From: G963663315 sp963668255
GTDB lineage: Bacteria; Pseudomonadota; Gammaproteobacteria; Arenicellales; Poriferihabitantaceae
Assembly (NCBI GenBank): GCA_965116595.1
Contig: OZ220708.1
Location: 124,001 to 188,000 of the forward strand
Length of the DNA stretch: 64,000 bases
Reading direction: 5' to 3'
Below are positions 36,636 through 45,662 of the stretch, one piece after another (the first letter of the stretch is position 1; each line of letters begins with the position of its first letter). A program made the position numbers and the translations under genes. The notes beneath the pieces are model-generated. The model saw nothing but the letters and a program-made list of their open reading frames with translations, had not been told where the DNA came from and did not search any database.

Positions 36636-37987
36636 GACCATTGTGCCTCATATTCTTTCAGTGCAGTCTTTATCCGTTCCACCCGTTCAGCGCCCGACAG
36701 ATGATCCGCAGACATGCAGATCTCTGCTACTTTACGGGCAATCTCCTTGAGTAACACTTTTTCATCCTGGTCATTTCGGGGTGGAATTCGTAACATCGTA
36801 TCGCCGCCGTAAGTTGGAATGGCGCCATTATAGACCAGCGCTGGCTGATCCACCTGCTCCCCTGCCTGAACGGCGCGAATGGCGGCACGCAACTTCTCAC
36901 GCACCCTGGAAACGCCCCGATCCGTAAAGCAGCGATGCTCCCGATCGTGGATATTTTTTGGCCCCTGGGAAACCCAGGCGTCATAATCACCCGGGTCGCG
37001 CTGGCGCTGTTCGTAGTTCCGGTCTCCTCCCTGCCCGTAAAAATCGGTTTTTCCAAATCCGACTTCGTCCCGGTTGGTCAAGCCCTGGGGGTCGTCGCCG
37101 TCGCGAAAGTGCCGCCAGGCGATGACCATGGAATTGGTATCATCTACCGGGGTGACCCAGCGCGACAAACCGCAGCGGCCGAAGTACAGGGAATCTTCCG
37201 GGACCGGGAAGTGCCCCCCGTTCTGCGTAAATGAGGGCAGCATTTGATCATGGATTCGAACCCATACTATGTCGCCCGAGCGTCGGGTATTGGTATAAAA
37301 ATCTCCGTAAGGGCGTTTGAAATATTCAATTTTGGGCATTTCCGAAAAAGCATCGATGAACTGCGTTCGAACGGCCTTGGTATGTAAATAAACGGTATGA
37401 AACGGGTCCCAGGCATTTTCCATTATCTGTAACCAGTTACACGGCGATTGAATCAGATACGGGATCATTTCATCGCCTGGTTCATCAAAAGTATCAAATA
37501 CCGGGAAAGGCGGTATCACCTCTTTGGGGCCCATGTAGGCAAACGCCAGCCCCTTGTACTCGATCACCGGATAAGCGCCCAGGCAGGCGGCATTCGCGAT
37601 CCTGCTGCCCGGTGGTTCACAAGGGGTTTCCAGAACCGAACCATCCAGGTCGTACTTCCAGCCATGATAACTGCAACGAATACCACCCTCCTCGACAATT
37701 CCGAACTCAAGAGACATCCCCCGATGAGCGCAATGCGAATGAACCAGCCCCAACCTCCCTTTTTTCTCTCTGAAAAGAACCAGGTCCTCTCCCAGGATCC
37801 GGACAGGATAAGGCAGGTCTCCCACCTGGCTGGTCATCGCAATGGGCATCCAGTAGCGGCGCAAATACTCTCCGCAGGGGGTACCCGGCCCGATTTCCGT
37901 CAATTCCGGATCGGGTTTGAGATTCCAGACATGCTGTTGATCGTGGCCCCGATAGTTACCTTCGGGTATATCAATTGTTACGGACAT
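36632..37987 (-). CDS. Rieske oxygenase, phthalate-dioxygenase-like
   Basis: 451-aa oxygenase. The cluster ligands are C86-x-H88 (CAHRGMSLE) and C105-x2-H108 (CSYHGWKYD); the iron site is NAWDPFHTVYLH (D194, H197, H202). It has the long C-terminal part typical of phthalate-dioxygenase and O-demethylase-type single-component oxygenases, and differs from the betaine-type Rieske at 25947 by having Asp as bridging residue. It is the third gene of the deacylase operon. The reductase partner is not encoded nearby and the substrate is unknown. Confidence 0.85.
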   Translation of the reverse strand: MSVTIDIPEGNYRGHDQQHVWNLKPDPELTEIGPGTPCGEYLRRYWMPIAMTSQVGDLPYPVRILGEDLVLFREKKGRLGLVHSHCAHRGMSLEFGIVEEGGIRCSYHGWKYDLDGSVLETPCEPPGSRIANAACLGAYPVIEYKGLAFAYMGPKEVIPPFPVFDTFDEPGDEMIPYLIQSPCNWLQIMENAWDPFHTVYLHTKAVRTQFIDAFSEMPKIEYFKRPYGDFYTNTRRSGDIVWVRIHDQMLPSFTQNGGHFPVPEDSLYFGRCGLSRWVTPVDDTNSMVIAWRHFRDGDDPQGLTNRDEVGFGKTDFYGQGGDRNYEQRQRDPGDYDAWVSQGPKNIHDREHRCFTDRGVSRVREKLRAAIRAVQAGEQVDQPALVYNGAIPTYGGDTMLRIPPRNDQDEKVLLKEIARKVAEICMSADHLSGAERVERIKTALKEYEAQWS

Positions 37988-38011
37988 GACTTATCTCCAA
38001 ATAGTAAAATG

Positions 38012-39484
38012 CTAATCCGGAAACGGGTCGGTACAGGGCTCCATCCCGTGCCATACGGATTTGATTTGTAAAAACGCCCGGACTGCATCCGGACCCAGCT
38101 CCCGCCCATAGCCTGACTTCTTGTAACCGCCGATCGGTGACCCCGGATCAACGCTGCGATAGTGATTAATGTACACGGTACCCGCCTGTATCTGTTTTGC
38201 CACTCGCTTTGCCCGCTTCCTGTCACTGGTCCAGACCCCGGCCGCCAGTCCATACCTTGAATCATTGGCTAATGATATGGCATCGTCTTCGCTGTCAAAC
38301 GATGCGACTGCAAGTACGGGACCGAATACCTCCTCTCGCCAAATCTCCATTTCCGGGGTGACATTGGTGAATACGGTAGGCTCGACATAGTAACCATTGG
38401 GGTGAGTCGGAACATGCGCCCGTTTTCCACCGCAAACGCAGGTAGCTCCCTCCTGTTTCGCTTTCTCGATCATGGCGCATACTTTTTGCAAATGCGCCTC
38501 ATTGGCCAACGGAGCTATTTGCGTATTTTCATCCATAGGGTCACCTGGCCTGAGTGAATTGGCTTTTTGAACAATCCGTTCGACCAGTTGATTCGCAATT
38601 CGGGACGTCACAATCAGACGCGACCCGGCAACACAGGTCTGGCCATTTGACAAAAAGATCCCGGAAAGTATGCCATTCACCATGCTGTCCATGTCCGCAT
38701 CTGCAAACACCACCTGGGGAGACTTTCCGCCCAACTCCAGTGTCACCGGAACGACGCCCGTGGAAGCGGCTTGCGCCACCCTGCTTCCTCCGGAATCAGA
38801 CCCGGTAAAGGTGACTTTCCGGGTTTCCGGGTGGCAAACCAGGGGTTCACCTGCCTCCGGACCTGTTCCTGTAACCACATTAATGACACCATCCGGGATA
38901 GAGGAATCAGAGCACAATCCGGCAAATTCCAGCGTTGAAACAGAAGCATGTTCTGATGGCTTGATCACGACCGTATTTCCAGCCGCCAGCGCCGGGGCGA
39001 TTTTCCAGGCGGCAATCATCAGCGGTGAATTCCACGGAGTAATCGCAATCACAACACCGTAAGGTTCGAAACACGCCTGATTGCGGATTCCCGGAATCTG
39101 GTTGTCCAGTGTCCGGCTTTCGATTTGCAACATCTGTTCGGCAAAATAACGATACCAGGTATGCAGCCCGGAAAACTGGGGGCGCACTTCCGATATGCGT
39201 TTACCATTGTCTCTGACCTCGAATTCGACCAGCTCCGGCCATCTTTCCTGCAGAATACCCGCTAAATCAAATAGATGCCCCGCCCTGTCCCGGGCGGGCA
39301 GCATGGACCATTCTCCGGATTGAAATACGCCATGCGCACAAGCCACCGCACAATCCGCATCCACTGCATTGCCGCGTGCAATCCGGGCACGGGGTTCTCC
39401 TGTCGATGGGTCAATCGCATCGATCCACTGCCCATTATCGGGTGGATGCCATCGGCCATTGATGAAATGCGAATACCGTTTCAT
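38012..39484 (-). CDS. NAD(P)-dependent aldehyde dehydrogenase
   Basis: 490-aa aldehyde dehydrogenase. Seen: PWNSPLMIAAWKIAPALAAG (substrate/NAD region), the general-base Glu in LELGGKSPQ, the catalytic Cys in FLSNGQTCVAGSR and the C-terminal EEVFGPVLAV. The closest subfamilies by pattern are betaine-aldehyde and gamma-aminobutyraldehyde type enzymes, so an amino-aldehyde substrate is reasonable. ATG 39484 overlaps the deacylase stop by four bases. Confidence 0.93.
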   Translation of the reverse strand: MKRYSHFINGRWHPPDNGQWIDAIDPSTGEPRARIARGNAVDADCAVACAHGVFQSGEWSMLPARDRAGHLFDLAGILQERWPELVEFEVRDNGKRISEVRPQFSGLHTWYRYFAEQMLQIESRTLDNQIPGIRNQACFEPYGVVIAITPWNSPLMIAAWKIAPALAAGNTVVIKPSEHASVSTLEFAGLCSDSSIPDGVINVVTGTGPEAGEPLVCHPETRKVTFTGSDSGGSRVAQAASTGVVPVTLELGGKSPQVVFADADMDSMVNGILSGIFLSNGQTCVAGSRLIVTSRIANQLVERIVQKANSLRPGDPMDENTQIAPLANEAHLQKVCAMIEKAKQEGATCVCGGKRAHVPTHPNGYYVEPTVFTNVTPEMEIWREEVFGPVLAVASFDSEDDAISLANDSRYGLAAGVWTSDRKRAKRVAKQIQAGTVYINHYRSVDPGSPIGGYKKSGYGRELGPDAVRAFLQIKSVWHGMEPCTDPFPD

Positions 39485-40515
39485 TCCCTGATCCTTTTAT
39501 CGTCATCCGATAACGGTTCCGTGATCAGCGCCAGAACTTCCGCCCTTTCTACCATCCCCTTGTTGCTGTGCGCCAGAACGATTCCGGCATCCCTGAATTG
39601 AATTGCGCTGGATGGCCGATCAGGTTCACCCGGATGATGCAGCCATCCGGCGTGCTGGCCCGCGCTCACCCGATCTCCGCAGGAAAACGCACGATCAAAC
39701 AAGCCTGCAGCTGGAGCAGTGACCGGCTGCTTGTGTGCAACCAGTTCAACGATGGTTGGCTGTTGCGTTCCCGGTTCGATTCCATCATCCGCCAGTAACC
39801 CCAGGTGATTCAGGCATCTGCGAATACCATGCCCGGCAAAATCCGTCATCGCAGGGTCACAACCTCCGCCCCCGCCGAGTTCAACTGCGATCATCGGAAT
39901 ATTTTGACGGGCTGCGGCTGCATTAACTGACCGGGTATCATTTCGTGACCCGGATACCCAAAGCCAGGGCGCTCCGAATTTCCGGGCCAGTTGCAGGTTC
40001 TTCAGCCTCGATTCACTGCCGGGTTCCAGTTGAGTGAGTGTGCAGAGAACGAAAATCGAACCCTTGCCGCCACTGTGCAGGTCAATCACAGCGTCACACT
40101 GCGGCATTAAATGATGTTCTATATAGTCGGCCAGCATAGCCGTCAAGGCGCCGTCACGGTCACCAGGGAAGACGCGGTTCATATTGATATGATCCAGGGG
40201 TGAAATCCTGCTGGATTTCGCGACTGCCAGCGAATTGGCCGCGGGTAATATAATCAATCTCCCCTGAATATCATCGACTGAAACCTGATTGATGATTCTC
40301 ATCAGTGCCGCGGGGCCTTCAAATTCATCTCCATGGATACCTCCGGTCAGCATCACCGTGGGCCCGGACCCATTCGATAAACAGATAATCGGCGTAGGGT
40401 AATACCCGAGAGGCCGCTCATTGTCCGACCAGTTTACAAGAAGATCGCCAATCTGCCTTCCCGGTTTATTCAGATCGATGGTATTCAGAATTCGGGATTG
40501 TAATGGACTGTTCAA
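39481..40515 (-). CDS. Succinylglutamate desuccinylase/aspartoacylase family deacylase (DoeB-like)
   Basis: Zinc carboxypeptidase-fold deacylase. The zinc motif is GGIHGDEFEGP with the third ligand in IDLHSGG, plus ISPLDHINMNRVFPGD, a block typical of DoeB, which removes acetyl from N-acetyl-diaminobutyrate in ectoine breakdown. The C-terminal AstE/AspA beta-domain is present. The start is unclear: homology begins near ALNSPLQSRIL, where only a TTG (40515) is available; ATG 40608 would add an unrelated-looking hydrophobic leader. It is the promoter-proximal gene of a six-gene operon that includes an aldehyde dehydrogenase, as expected for a DoeB-DoeC-like pair, but a Rieske oxygenase is not part of known ectoine routes. 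Confidence 0.8.
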   Translation of the reverse strand: MNSPLQSRILNTIDLNKPGRQIGDLLVNWSDNERPLGYYPTPIICLSNGSGPTVMLTGGIHGDEFEGPAALMRIINQVSVDDIQGRLIILPAANSLAVAKSSRISPLDHINMNRVFPGDRDGALTAMLADYIEHHLMPQCDAVIDLHSGGKGSIFVLCTLTQLEPGSESRLKNLQLARKFGAPWLWVSGSRNDTRSVNAAAARQNIPMIAVELGGGGGCDPAMTDFAGHGIRRCLNHLGLLADDGIEPGTQQPTIVELVAHKQPVTAPAAGLFDRAFSCGDRVSAGQHAGWLHHPGEPDRPSSAIQFRDAGIVLAHSNKGMVERAEVLALITEPLSDDDKRIRE

Positions 40516-40652
40516 TGCAACTGACCGGATACGTTTATATTCATTATCAGGGGAAATAAATCTATCACATATATAATATATTTGTAAGTGACTTGCATTA
40601 AAAACCATTTTGTATAATATATAAATTTTGCAACTCGAATTGAACATACCCA
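40516..40652. promoter_or_regulatory. AT-rich divergent promoter region
   Basis: About 135 bp of very AT-rich DNA between the divergent deacylase and aminotransferase genes, with several TATAAT-like hexamers on both strands (around 40568-40580 and 40613-40622). No single promoter pair stands out. Confidence 0.4.
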
Positions 40653-41756
40653 ATGGCAGCCCCCCTGTTCAAACCCGGAATCGACCATATAAAACCACAT
40701 ATGGTGGAAGATGAAAAGGAAAGTTCCCGCCCGGTCGGCATCGCTTTGAATTCCAACGAAAGCGCAATCGGAGCCAGCCCCCATGCCATTGCCGCCGCCC
40801 GTTCTGCTGTAAGCGGCATTGAACGTTATCTTGAGGATTCCCAGAATATTCTTTCTGACGAGATCGCCCGTCGTTATGACCTGAAGCCGGAAAAAATTGC
40901 CATTGGTATCGGTTCTGACGATTTGCTGTCCCGACTGGCGCGGGTTTATCTGGATTCCGGGCTGGAAATGATTCGCAGCCGGAATGGCTATCTCAAAGCT
41001 CCGAATTACGCCTGGGCGAACAATGCAATACCGGTTTCTGCTGAAGATGCGGACCTGACCCCGTCCGTGGATGCAATCCTGGATTGCATCACCCCGAAAA
41101 CCGCCATGATTTATCTTGCCAATCCGGAAAATCCGGCAGGAACTCATTTACCCGGCCGTGAAATCCGGAGACTCCATGCCAGCCTGCGCGGCGACATACT
41201 GCTGGTACTGGATTGTGCATACGATGAGTACGTGGATGATCCGGAATATGAATCTCCCCATCTGCTGGTCGAAGAAGCCGCCAACGTCGTCATGACCCGT
41301 ACCTTTTCAAAAATCTACGGTCTCGCGGGCGCCCGGGTTGGCTGGATGTATGCGCCGGAAAATACGGTCAGCCTGGTCAATCGAATCGGGCTGACCTTTC
41401 CACTTTCGGCGCCGAGCACAGCGGCAGCCCTGGCGGCATTGCAGGATACGCGGCATACTCAATATGTGTATGGTCTCAACCAGCGCCTGCGGGCTGAATT
41501 TGCGGAATCGATACGGAATCTCGGACTGAAAGTCTACCCGAGTCAGACCAATTTCGTTCTGATTGAATTTCCCGACCCCGAATACAATGCCCGGGATGCA
41601 GCCCTGGCGCTCCGGGCCTCAGGAATTTCCGTTCGGCGTTTCATCTCCAGCGCTTATCGGGAATGTATCAGGATCACCCTGGGATTTGAGCACGAACTCA
41701 AAGCCGCTGAAGGGGTGATCGAAAAATTTCTGAACGGCAAATCCGGACCGTTATGA
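40653..41756 (+). CDS. PLP-dependent aminotransferase, HisC-like class I/II
   Basis: 367-aa fold-type I aminotransferase. The PLP-binding lysine is K220 in TFSKIYGLAGARVGWMY; IYLANPENPAGT and the VLDCAYDEYV aspartate/tyrosine contacts are intact. Similarity is to the histidinol-phosphate aminotransferase group, but it is not in a histidine operon. It is coupled (4-bp overlap) to a split thiamine-diphosphate decarboxylase, which suggests conversion of an amino acid to its 2-oxo acid followed by decarboxylation, for example cysteate to sulfopyruvate to sulfoacetaldehyde, or phosphonoalanine by analogy. Confidence 0.87.
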   Translation: MAAPLFKPGIDHIKPHMVEDEKESSRPVGIALNSNESAIGASPHAIAAARSAVSGIERYLEDSQNILSDEIARRYDLKPEKIAIGIGSDDLLSRLARVYLDSGLEMIRSRNGYLKAPNYAWANNAIPVSAEDADLTPSVDAILDCITPKTAMIYLANPENPAGTHLPGREIRRLHASLRGDILLVLDCAYDEYVDDPEYESPHLLVEEAANVVMTRTFSKIYGLAGARVGWMYAPENTVSLVNRIGLTFPLSAPSTAAALAALQDTRHTQYVYGLNQRLRAEFAESIRNLGLKVYPSQTNFVLIEFPDPEYNARDAALALRASGISVRRFISSAYRECIRITLGFEHELKAAEGVIEKFLNGKSGPL

Positions 41757-42292
41757 ATAACCAACCGGATCGACAATCGGATTCATCAGTTGCCTGCCCC
41801 AGTGGCCGGGCTATCATTCAACAGATCAAACAGGCCGGCATACGGTACATTGTTTCGGTTCCCGACATCGTTACCAGCGATGGATTGTTGTGGCCAATAG
41901 CCAAAGACCCTGATTTTGAGTTGATCAGGGTCTGCAAGGAAGATGAAGGAGTGTCCATTTGCGCAGCGATGTCCTATACCAGTACGCGCGCCCTGTTGCT
42001 GATGCAGCAAACGGGTTTGATGGATTCATTGAATGCGGTTCGGGCAATGGGGATGGATTATCAGTTACCGGTATGTATGATGGTTGGACTTCAGGGAAAA
42101 GAACCTCACTTGAAACCGGAGCAATCCCGCGCCAATGGAGTCAGAATCATTGAACCGATCCTGGATCTGATGGGCCTGTCTCACAGGCTGATCGAAACAC
42201 CGGACAGCGTGAATACCATCGCAGCCGATATCAATCAGGCGTACCGGGCCTCTTCGCCATTTTGTTTCCTGGTCGGACGATCCCCGATATGA
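41753..42292 (+). CDS. TPP-dependent decarboxylase, alpha (pyrimidine-binding) subunit
   Basis: 179-aa protein equal to the N-terminal domain of thiamine-diphosphate enzymes, like the alpha subunit (ComD) of sulfopyruvate decarboxylase or half of phosphonopyruvate decarboxylase. The cofactor-activating Glu is in CKEDEGVSICAAMSY, followed by LLMQQTGLMDSLNAVRAMG. The ATG overlaps the aminotransferase stop and its own stop overlaps the beta subunit start. Confidence 0.83.
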   Translation: MNNQPDRQSDSSVACPSGRAIIQQIKQAGIRYIVSVPDIVTSDGLLWPIAKDPDFELIRVCKEDEGVSICAAMSYTSTRALLLMQQTGLMDSLNAVRAMGMDYQLPVCMMVGLQGKEPHLKPEQSRANGVRIIEPILDLMGLSHRLIETPDSVNTIAADINQAYRASSPFCFLVGRSPI

Positions 42293-42855
42293 TGAAACGG
42301 GATCAGGCGCTGAAAATACTGGGGTCCCGGGTCAGCGACCAGATTGTCGTTGCGGTCTTTCAGACCTGTTTTGACTGGATGGGGATGTATCCCCGCGATT
42401 TGAACTATGTCGCCACGGGCGCCATGGGACAGGCCTCTTCCCATGGGCTGGGACTGGCGCTTGCAAGCCCCGAAAAAATGGTATGGATATTGGATGGAGA
42501 CGGTAGTTTGCTGATGAATCTGGGTTCACTGGTGACCATCGGAGAGGCGGCGCCGGCAAACTTCCACCATTTCGTCTTTGCCAATCGAACCTATGAAGTG
42601 AATGGGGAGCATCCCACACCGGGAAAAGACAAGGTGGATTTTTCCGGGATTGCCCTGGCCAGCGGATACCGGCATGCCCGGTGTTTCAGTGACCTGGCCG
42701 AGCTTGAAAATAACCTGGATTCATTTCTTGAAACACCCGGGCCCGGATTGGCTGTAATGCACATTGAAGCAGGAGAACCATGGCCGAGGGATTACGAATA
42801 CATCCATAGCGCCGCTGCCCGGGATCGATTCAGAAAAGCGATCAGTCAAAATTGA
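42289..42855 (+). CDS. TPP-dependent decarboxylase, beta (diphosphate-binding) subunit
   Basis: 188-aa partner subunit, equivalent to ComE. The TPP/Mg motif starts GDGSLLMNLGSLVTIGE and ends at FANRTYEVNGEHPTPG; ATGAMGQASSHGLGLALA is the preceding conserved block. ATG 42289 overlaps the alpha stop as ATGA. The 3' end overlaps the convergent LysR gene by 14 bp. Sulfopyruvate versus phosphonopyruvate specificity cannot be decided; no PEP mutase or phosphonate gene is present, which slightly favours a sulfonate or another 2-oxo acid. Confidence 0.83.
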   Translation: MMKRDQALKILGSRVSDQIVVAVFQTCFDWMGMYPRDLNYVATGAMGQASSHGLGLALASPEKMVWILDGDGSLLMNLGSLVTIGEAAPANFHHFVFANRTYEVNGEHPTPGKDKVDFSGIALASGYRHARCFSDLAELENNLDSFLETPGPGLAVMHIEAGEPWPRDYEYIHSAAARDRFRKAISQN

Positions 42856-43729
42856 ATTCTTCCACCATTTTCAGAAAAACCGAAGCCACTCTGGACAACG
42901 GCTTTTGATCAGACCAGATCAGGGCAACCTTGAAGGGCAGTTTCGGCTTGAAAGGGACTGTGCTGATTCCCCTGGAAGAGCGCAGGGCAGAATTGTCCGA
43001 CCCGGCAATCGACACCCCAAGTCCACTTTCAACAAGATTATAGATTGCATCGGTTGTACGTGCTTCATACTGTAATTTTCGACTGATACCGGCTTTTCGA
43101 AACAATTCATCGACATCAAACCGGAAAGTGGAATCTGACATGAACGAAATAAAACTCATGTCTTCGAGATTTTCAGGGGAAATCACTTTTTCCTTTTCCA
43201 GGGGATGCCCCCTGGGCAACACGCATACCGATTGGGTATCAAATAACGGATGGCTGTTGATGGTCGTATTGCTGACCGTCGAAGGAGCAATTCCAAAGTC
43301 GTGATTCTGGGATACCATCCATTCCACGGTATCATCAGTGGATTGAATTTCGAGGGATACCTTTGCTTCAGGACAAATTGCAGAAAATTCCTGTATCAGT
43401 TTCGGTACGATAGAAGTGGAAAACAGGGGAGTTGTAATTAATCGGAGTTGCGCATGCCTGTAATTTTTAATTGCAACAGCGGTTTTCTTGATCTGTTCCA
43501 GACCGATTAGCGCCCGTCGTACTTCTTCCACCAGCAAACGAGCCTCTGGTGTCGCTCTCAAATTTCTGCCGGACCGCTTGAACAGACTGAACCCGATTTC
43601 CTCTTCAAGGTCGGATATCAACCTGCTCACAGCAGGTTGGGATACGCCCAGTAACCGCGCAGACTCGGTTACCGTGCCGACCAGAACCAGCGTTTTGAAG
43701 GCATCAATCTGTCTGAAAGTGATTTTCAC
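42842..43729 (-). CDS. LysR family transcriptional regulator
   Basis: 295-aa regulator with an N-terminal winged helix-turn-helix (about residues 3-62, including VTESARLLGVSQPAVSRLIS) and a C-terminal periplasmic-binding-protein-like effector domain. It is divergent from the polar amino acid transporter operon, so that intergenic region is the likely target and the transported compound or a derivative the likely inducer. It may also control the aminotransferase-decarboxylase operon it converges with. Confidence 0.92.
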   Translation of the reverse strand: MKITFRQIDAFKTLVLVGTVTESARLLGVSQPAVSRLISDLEEEIGFSLFKRSGRNLRATPEARLLVEEVRRALIGLEQIKKTAVAIKNYRHAQLRLITTPLFSTSIVPKLIQEFSAICPEAKVSLEIQSTDDTVEWMVSQNHDFGIAPSTVSNTTINSHPLFDTQSVCVLPRGHPLEKEKVISPENLEDMSFISFMSDSTFRFDVDELFRKAGISRKLQYEARTTDAIYNLVESGLGVSIAGSDNSALRSSRGISTVPFKPKLPFKVALIWSDQKPLSRVASVFLKMVEEFNFD

Positions 43730-43772
43730 ACCCCAATATATAACATTTACTTAATCCAAGTTCAATTTTTTG

Positions 43773-43800
43773 TTGACATTGATATATATTGATATATATT
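43773..43800 (+). promoter_or_regulatory. Promoter of the polar amino acid ABC operon
   Basis: TTGACA (43773-43778), 16-bp spacer, TATATT (43795-43800), overlapping a tandem 10-bp AT-rich direct repeat (43781-43800). The leader is about 90 nt. The repeat sits where a LysR-type activator could contact polymerase. Confidence 0.6.
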
Positions 43801-43898
43801 GTAATTGCTGATGATACCGATTATGTACTGTACGTGGAGGTATATGGTGATACCTGGTCGAAGTTTAGTTTTGTACCACATTAAAGCAGGCGCTGATT

Positions 43899-44750
43899 AT
43901 GAATTCAGACCGAATTCGGCCGCCTGCTAAACTTAGTTGGAGTGCGGTACTCAATAACGCCCGCCAGATTGGTTGGGCCGTCGTAGTATTCACAATACTG
44001 GGATGGTTGATCTGGCGAGGCGCGATGGCCATGGAATATCAATGGCAATGGTACCGTGTCGGGCCTTTCTTTTACCGGATCATAGATGGAGAACTGATCT
44101 GGGGTCCGTTGGTAAAAGGAGTTATCGTAACAATTAAACTGGCCGTTATCGGTGGTATCCTGGCAATTGCGATTGGGTTTTTTACCGCATTTGCCCGACT
44201 TTCCGATTCCATAGCGGGAGGGATAATCGCAACCTGCTATCTGGAAGCGATTCGCAACACACCGCTTCTGGTTCAACTCTTCCTGTTCTATTTTGTACTC
44301 GCTCCGATATTCGGAATCGACCGTTTCTGGTCCGGCGTATTATGCCTTGCCTTTTTCGAAGGGTCGTTTGCGGCTGAAATAATTCGTGGAGGAATTGAGG
44401 GGGTCGACAAAAAACAGTATGAAGCCAGCGATGCCATAGGATTAACCGTTTATAACAAGTATCGTTATATCGTGGTTCCCCAGGCGTTGCCCCTTATTCT
44501 GCCTCCACTGACCGGGTTGCTGATCTCGCTTATCAAACATTCAGCCATTGTAAGCGTAATCGCCGTTTCTGAACTTACCACCGCTGGACTGAACTTGATT
44601 TCGGATACCTTCATGGCATTTGAAATCTGGTTCATTGTGGCTGGAATCTATCTGGTTATCACCATATCATTATCTGTCAGCGTCAGCTTGTTTGAACAAA
44701 AACTGAATCAAACCACTATCAAATCCAATTCCTCAGGAGATAAATCATGA
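43899..44750 (+). CDS. Polar amino acid ABC transporter permease
   Basis: 283-aa HisM/GltK-type permease with one N-terminal membrane helix and the permease domain. The family signature is YLEAIRNTPLLVQLFLFYF, and the cytoplasmic EAA loop is around EASDAIGLTVYNKYRYIVVP. It overlaps the binding-protein gene by four bases (ATGA). Confidence 0.92.
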   Translation: MNSDRIRPPAKLSWSAVLNNARQIGWAVVVFTILGWLIWRGAMAMEYQWQWYRVGPFFYRIIDGELIWGPLVKGVIVTIKLAVIGGILAIAIGFFTAFARLSDSIAGGIIATCYLEAIRNTPLLVQLFLFYFVLAPIFGIDRFWSGVLCLAFFEGSFAAEIIRGGIEGVDKKQYEASDAIGLTVYNKYRYIVVPQALPLILPPLTGLLISLIKHSAIVSVIAVSELTTAGLNLISDTFMAFEIWFIVAGIYLVITISLSVSVSLFEQKLNQTTIKSNSSGDKS

Positions 44751-45577
44751 CCATCCTTAAACGTATAAAAATAATTTTGCTGTCTGCCATGATAGCGTTT
44801 GCAACCATGCTTGCCTCGATTACCCCGGCATCTGCCGAAGGGATGCTTGAGGAGGTCGTAAAACGTGGGACACTCCGGGTTGGAATGTCGACATTCGTAC
44901 CCTGGGCCATGCGCGACAAGGCTGGAAATCTGATCGGGTTCGAAATTGATGTGGCCACCAAGGTCGCTGAAGACATGGGAGTTCAGGTTGAATTTGTCCC
45001 GACTGCCTGGAGCGGAATTATCCCGGCGCTGATTGCGAAAAAATTTGACGTCATTATCGGCGGCATGTCGATTACACCGCAACGTAACCTGACGGTGAAC
45101 TTTACGATTCCGTATGCACATTCCGGCCAGCAAATGGCGGCAAATATAGAACTGGCTGACGGCTTTACCACCCGCGATGATTTTAACGCGTCGGATGTAA
45201 CGATCGCATGTCGTCGTGGCGCCACCCCGTGTAATGCAGCCCAGAAGCTGTTCCCCAAGGCAACCGTCCGACGTTTCGACGATGATGCCCAGGCATTCCA
45301 GGAAGTGGTTAACGGCAACGCTCATGCCATGATTTCCAGCGCCCCAAAACCCCGTTTCTGGTCCGACGCATACTCTGACAAGATTTTTCTGCCGTTCGGC
45401 GGGGAAAACCTGACCAAGGGTGATGAAGCTTTCGCACTGAGAAAAGGGGATGCGGATGCGCTCAACTTTTTCAGCAACTGGATTCTCGTCAATTCCAGTA
45501 ACGGATGGCTGAAGGAAACTCACGACTACTGGTTCAAGGATCAATCCGGGTGGATAGATATGGTCTCCAGTGAATAA
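44747..45577 (+). CDS. Polar amino acid ABC transporter substrate-binding protein
   Basis: 276-aa periplasmic binding protein (family 3). A Sec signal peptide covers the first 31 residues, with cleavage likely after ASA in ITPASAEG. The mature protein opens with EEVVKRGTLRVGMSTFVPWA and has GFEIDVATKVAEDMGV. The ligand is unknown. A stem-loop follows it, as often seen after binding-protein genes. Confidence 0.93.
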   Translation: MTILKRIKIILLSAMIAFATMLASITPASAEGMLEEVVKRGTLRVGMSTFVPWAMRDKAGNLIGFEIDVATKVAEDMGVQVEFVPTAWSGIIPALIAKKFDVIIGGMSITPQRNLTVNFTIPYAHSGQQMAANIELADGFTTRDDFNASDVTIACRRGATPCNAAQKLFPKATVRRFDDDAQAFQEVVNGNAHAMISSAPKPRFWSDAYSDKIFLPFGGENLTKGDEAFALRKGDADALNFFSNWILVNSSNGWLKETHDYWFKDQSGWIDMVSSE

Positions 45578-45606
45578 CCTCGCTGATAGTACATAACAGA
45601 ACTTAA

Positions 45607-45637
45607 GCAACGCCGGTTTTCTGAAAATCGGCGTTGC
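45607..45637 (+). terminator. Stem-loop after the binding-protein gene
   Basis: 14-bp stem (45607-45620 with 45624-45637, one G-U pair) and a 3-nt loop, not followed by a T tract. It probably stabilises binding-protein mRNA or partially terminates before the second permease gene. Confidence 0.6.
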
Positions 45638-45662
45638 ATTAAACTCCAGACCAGACATCATT

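Noticed and set aside
34121..40515. Assignment of the six-gene operon to ectoine degradation
   Set aside because: The deacylase and aldehyde dehydrogenase resemble DoeB and DoeC, but ectoine hydrolase, the DoeD-type aminotransferase and the usual regulators are absent, and Rieske and DUF1116 genes do not belong to that route.
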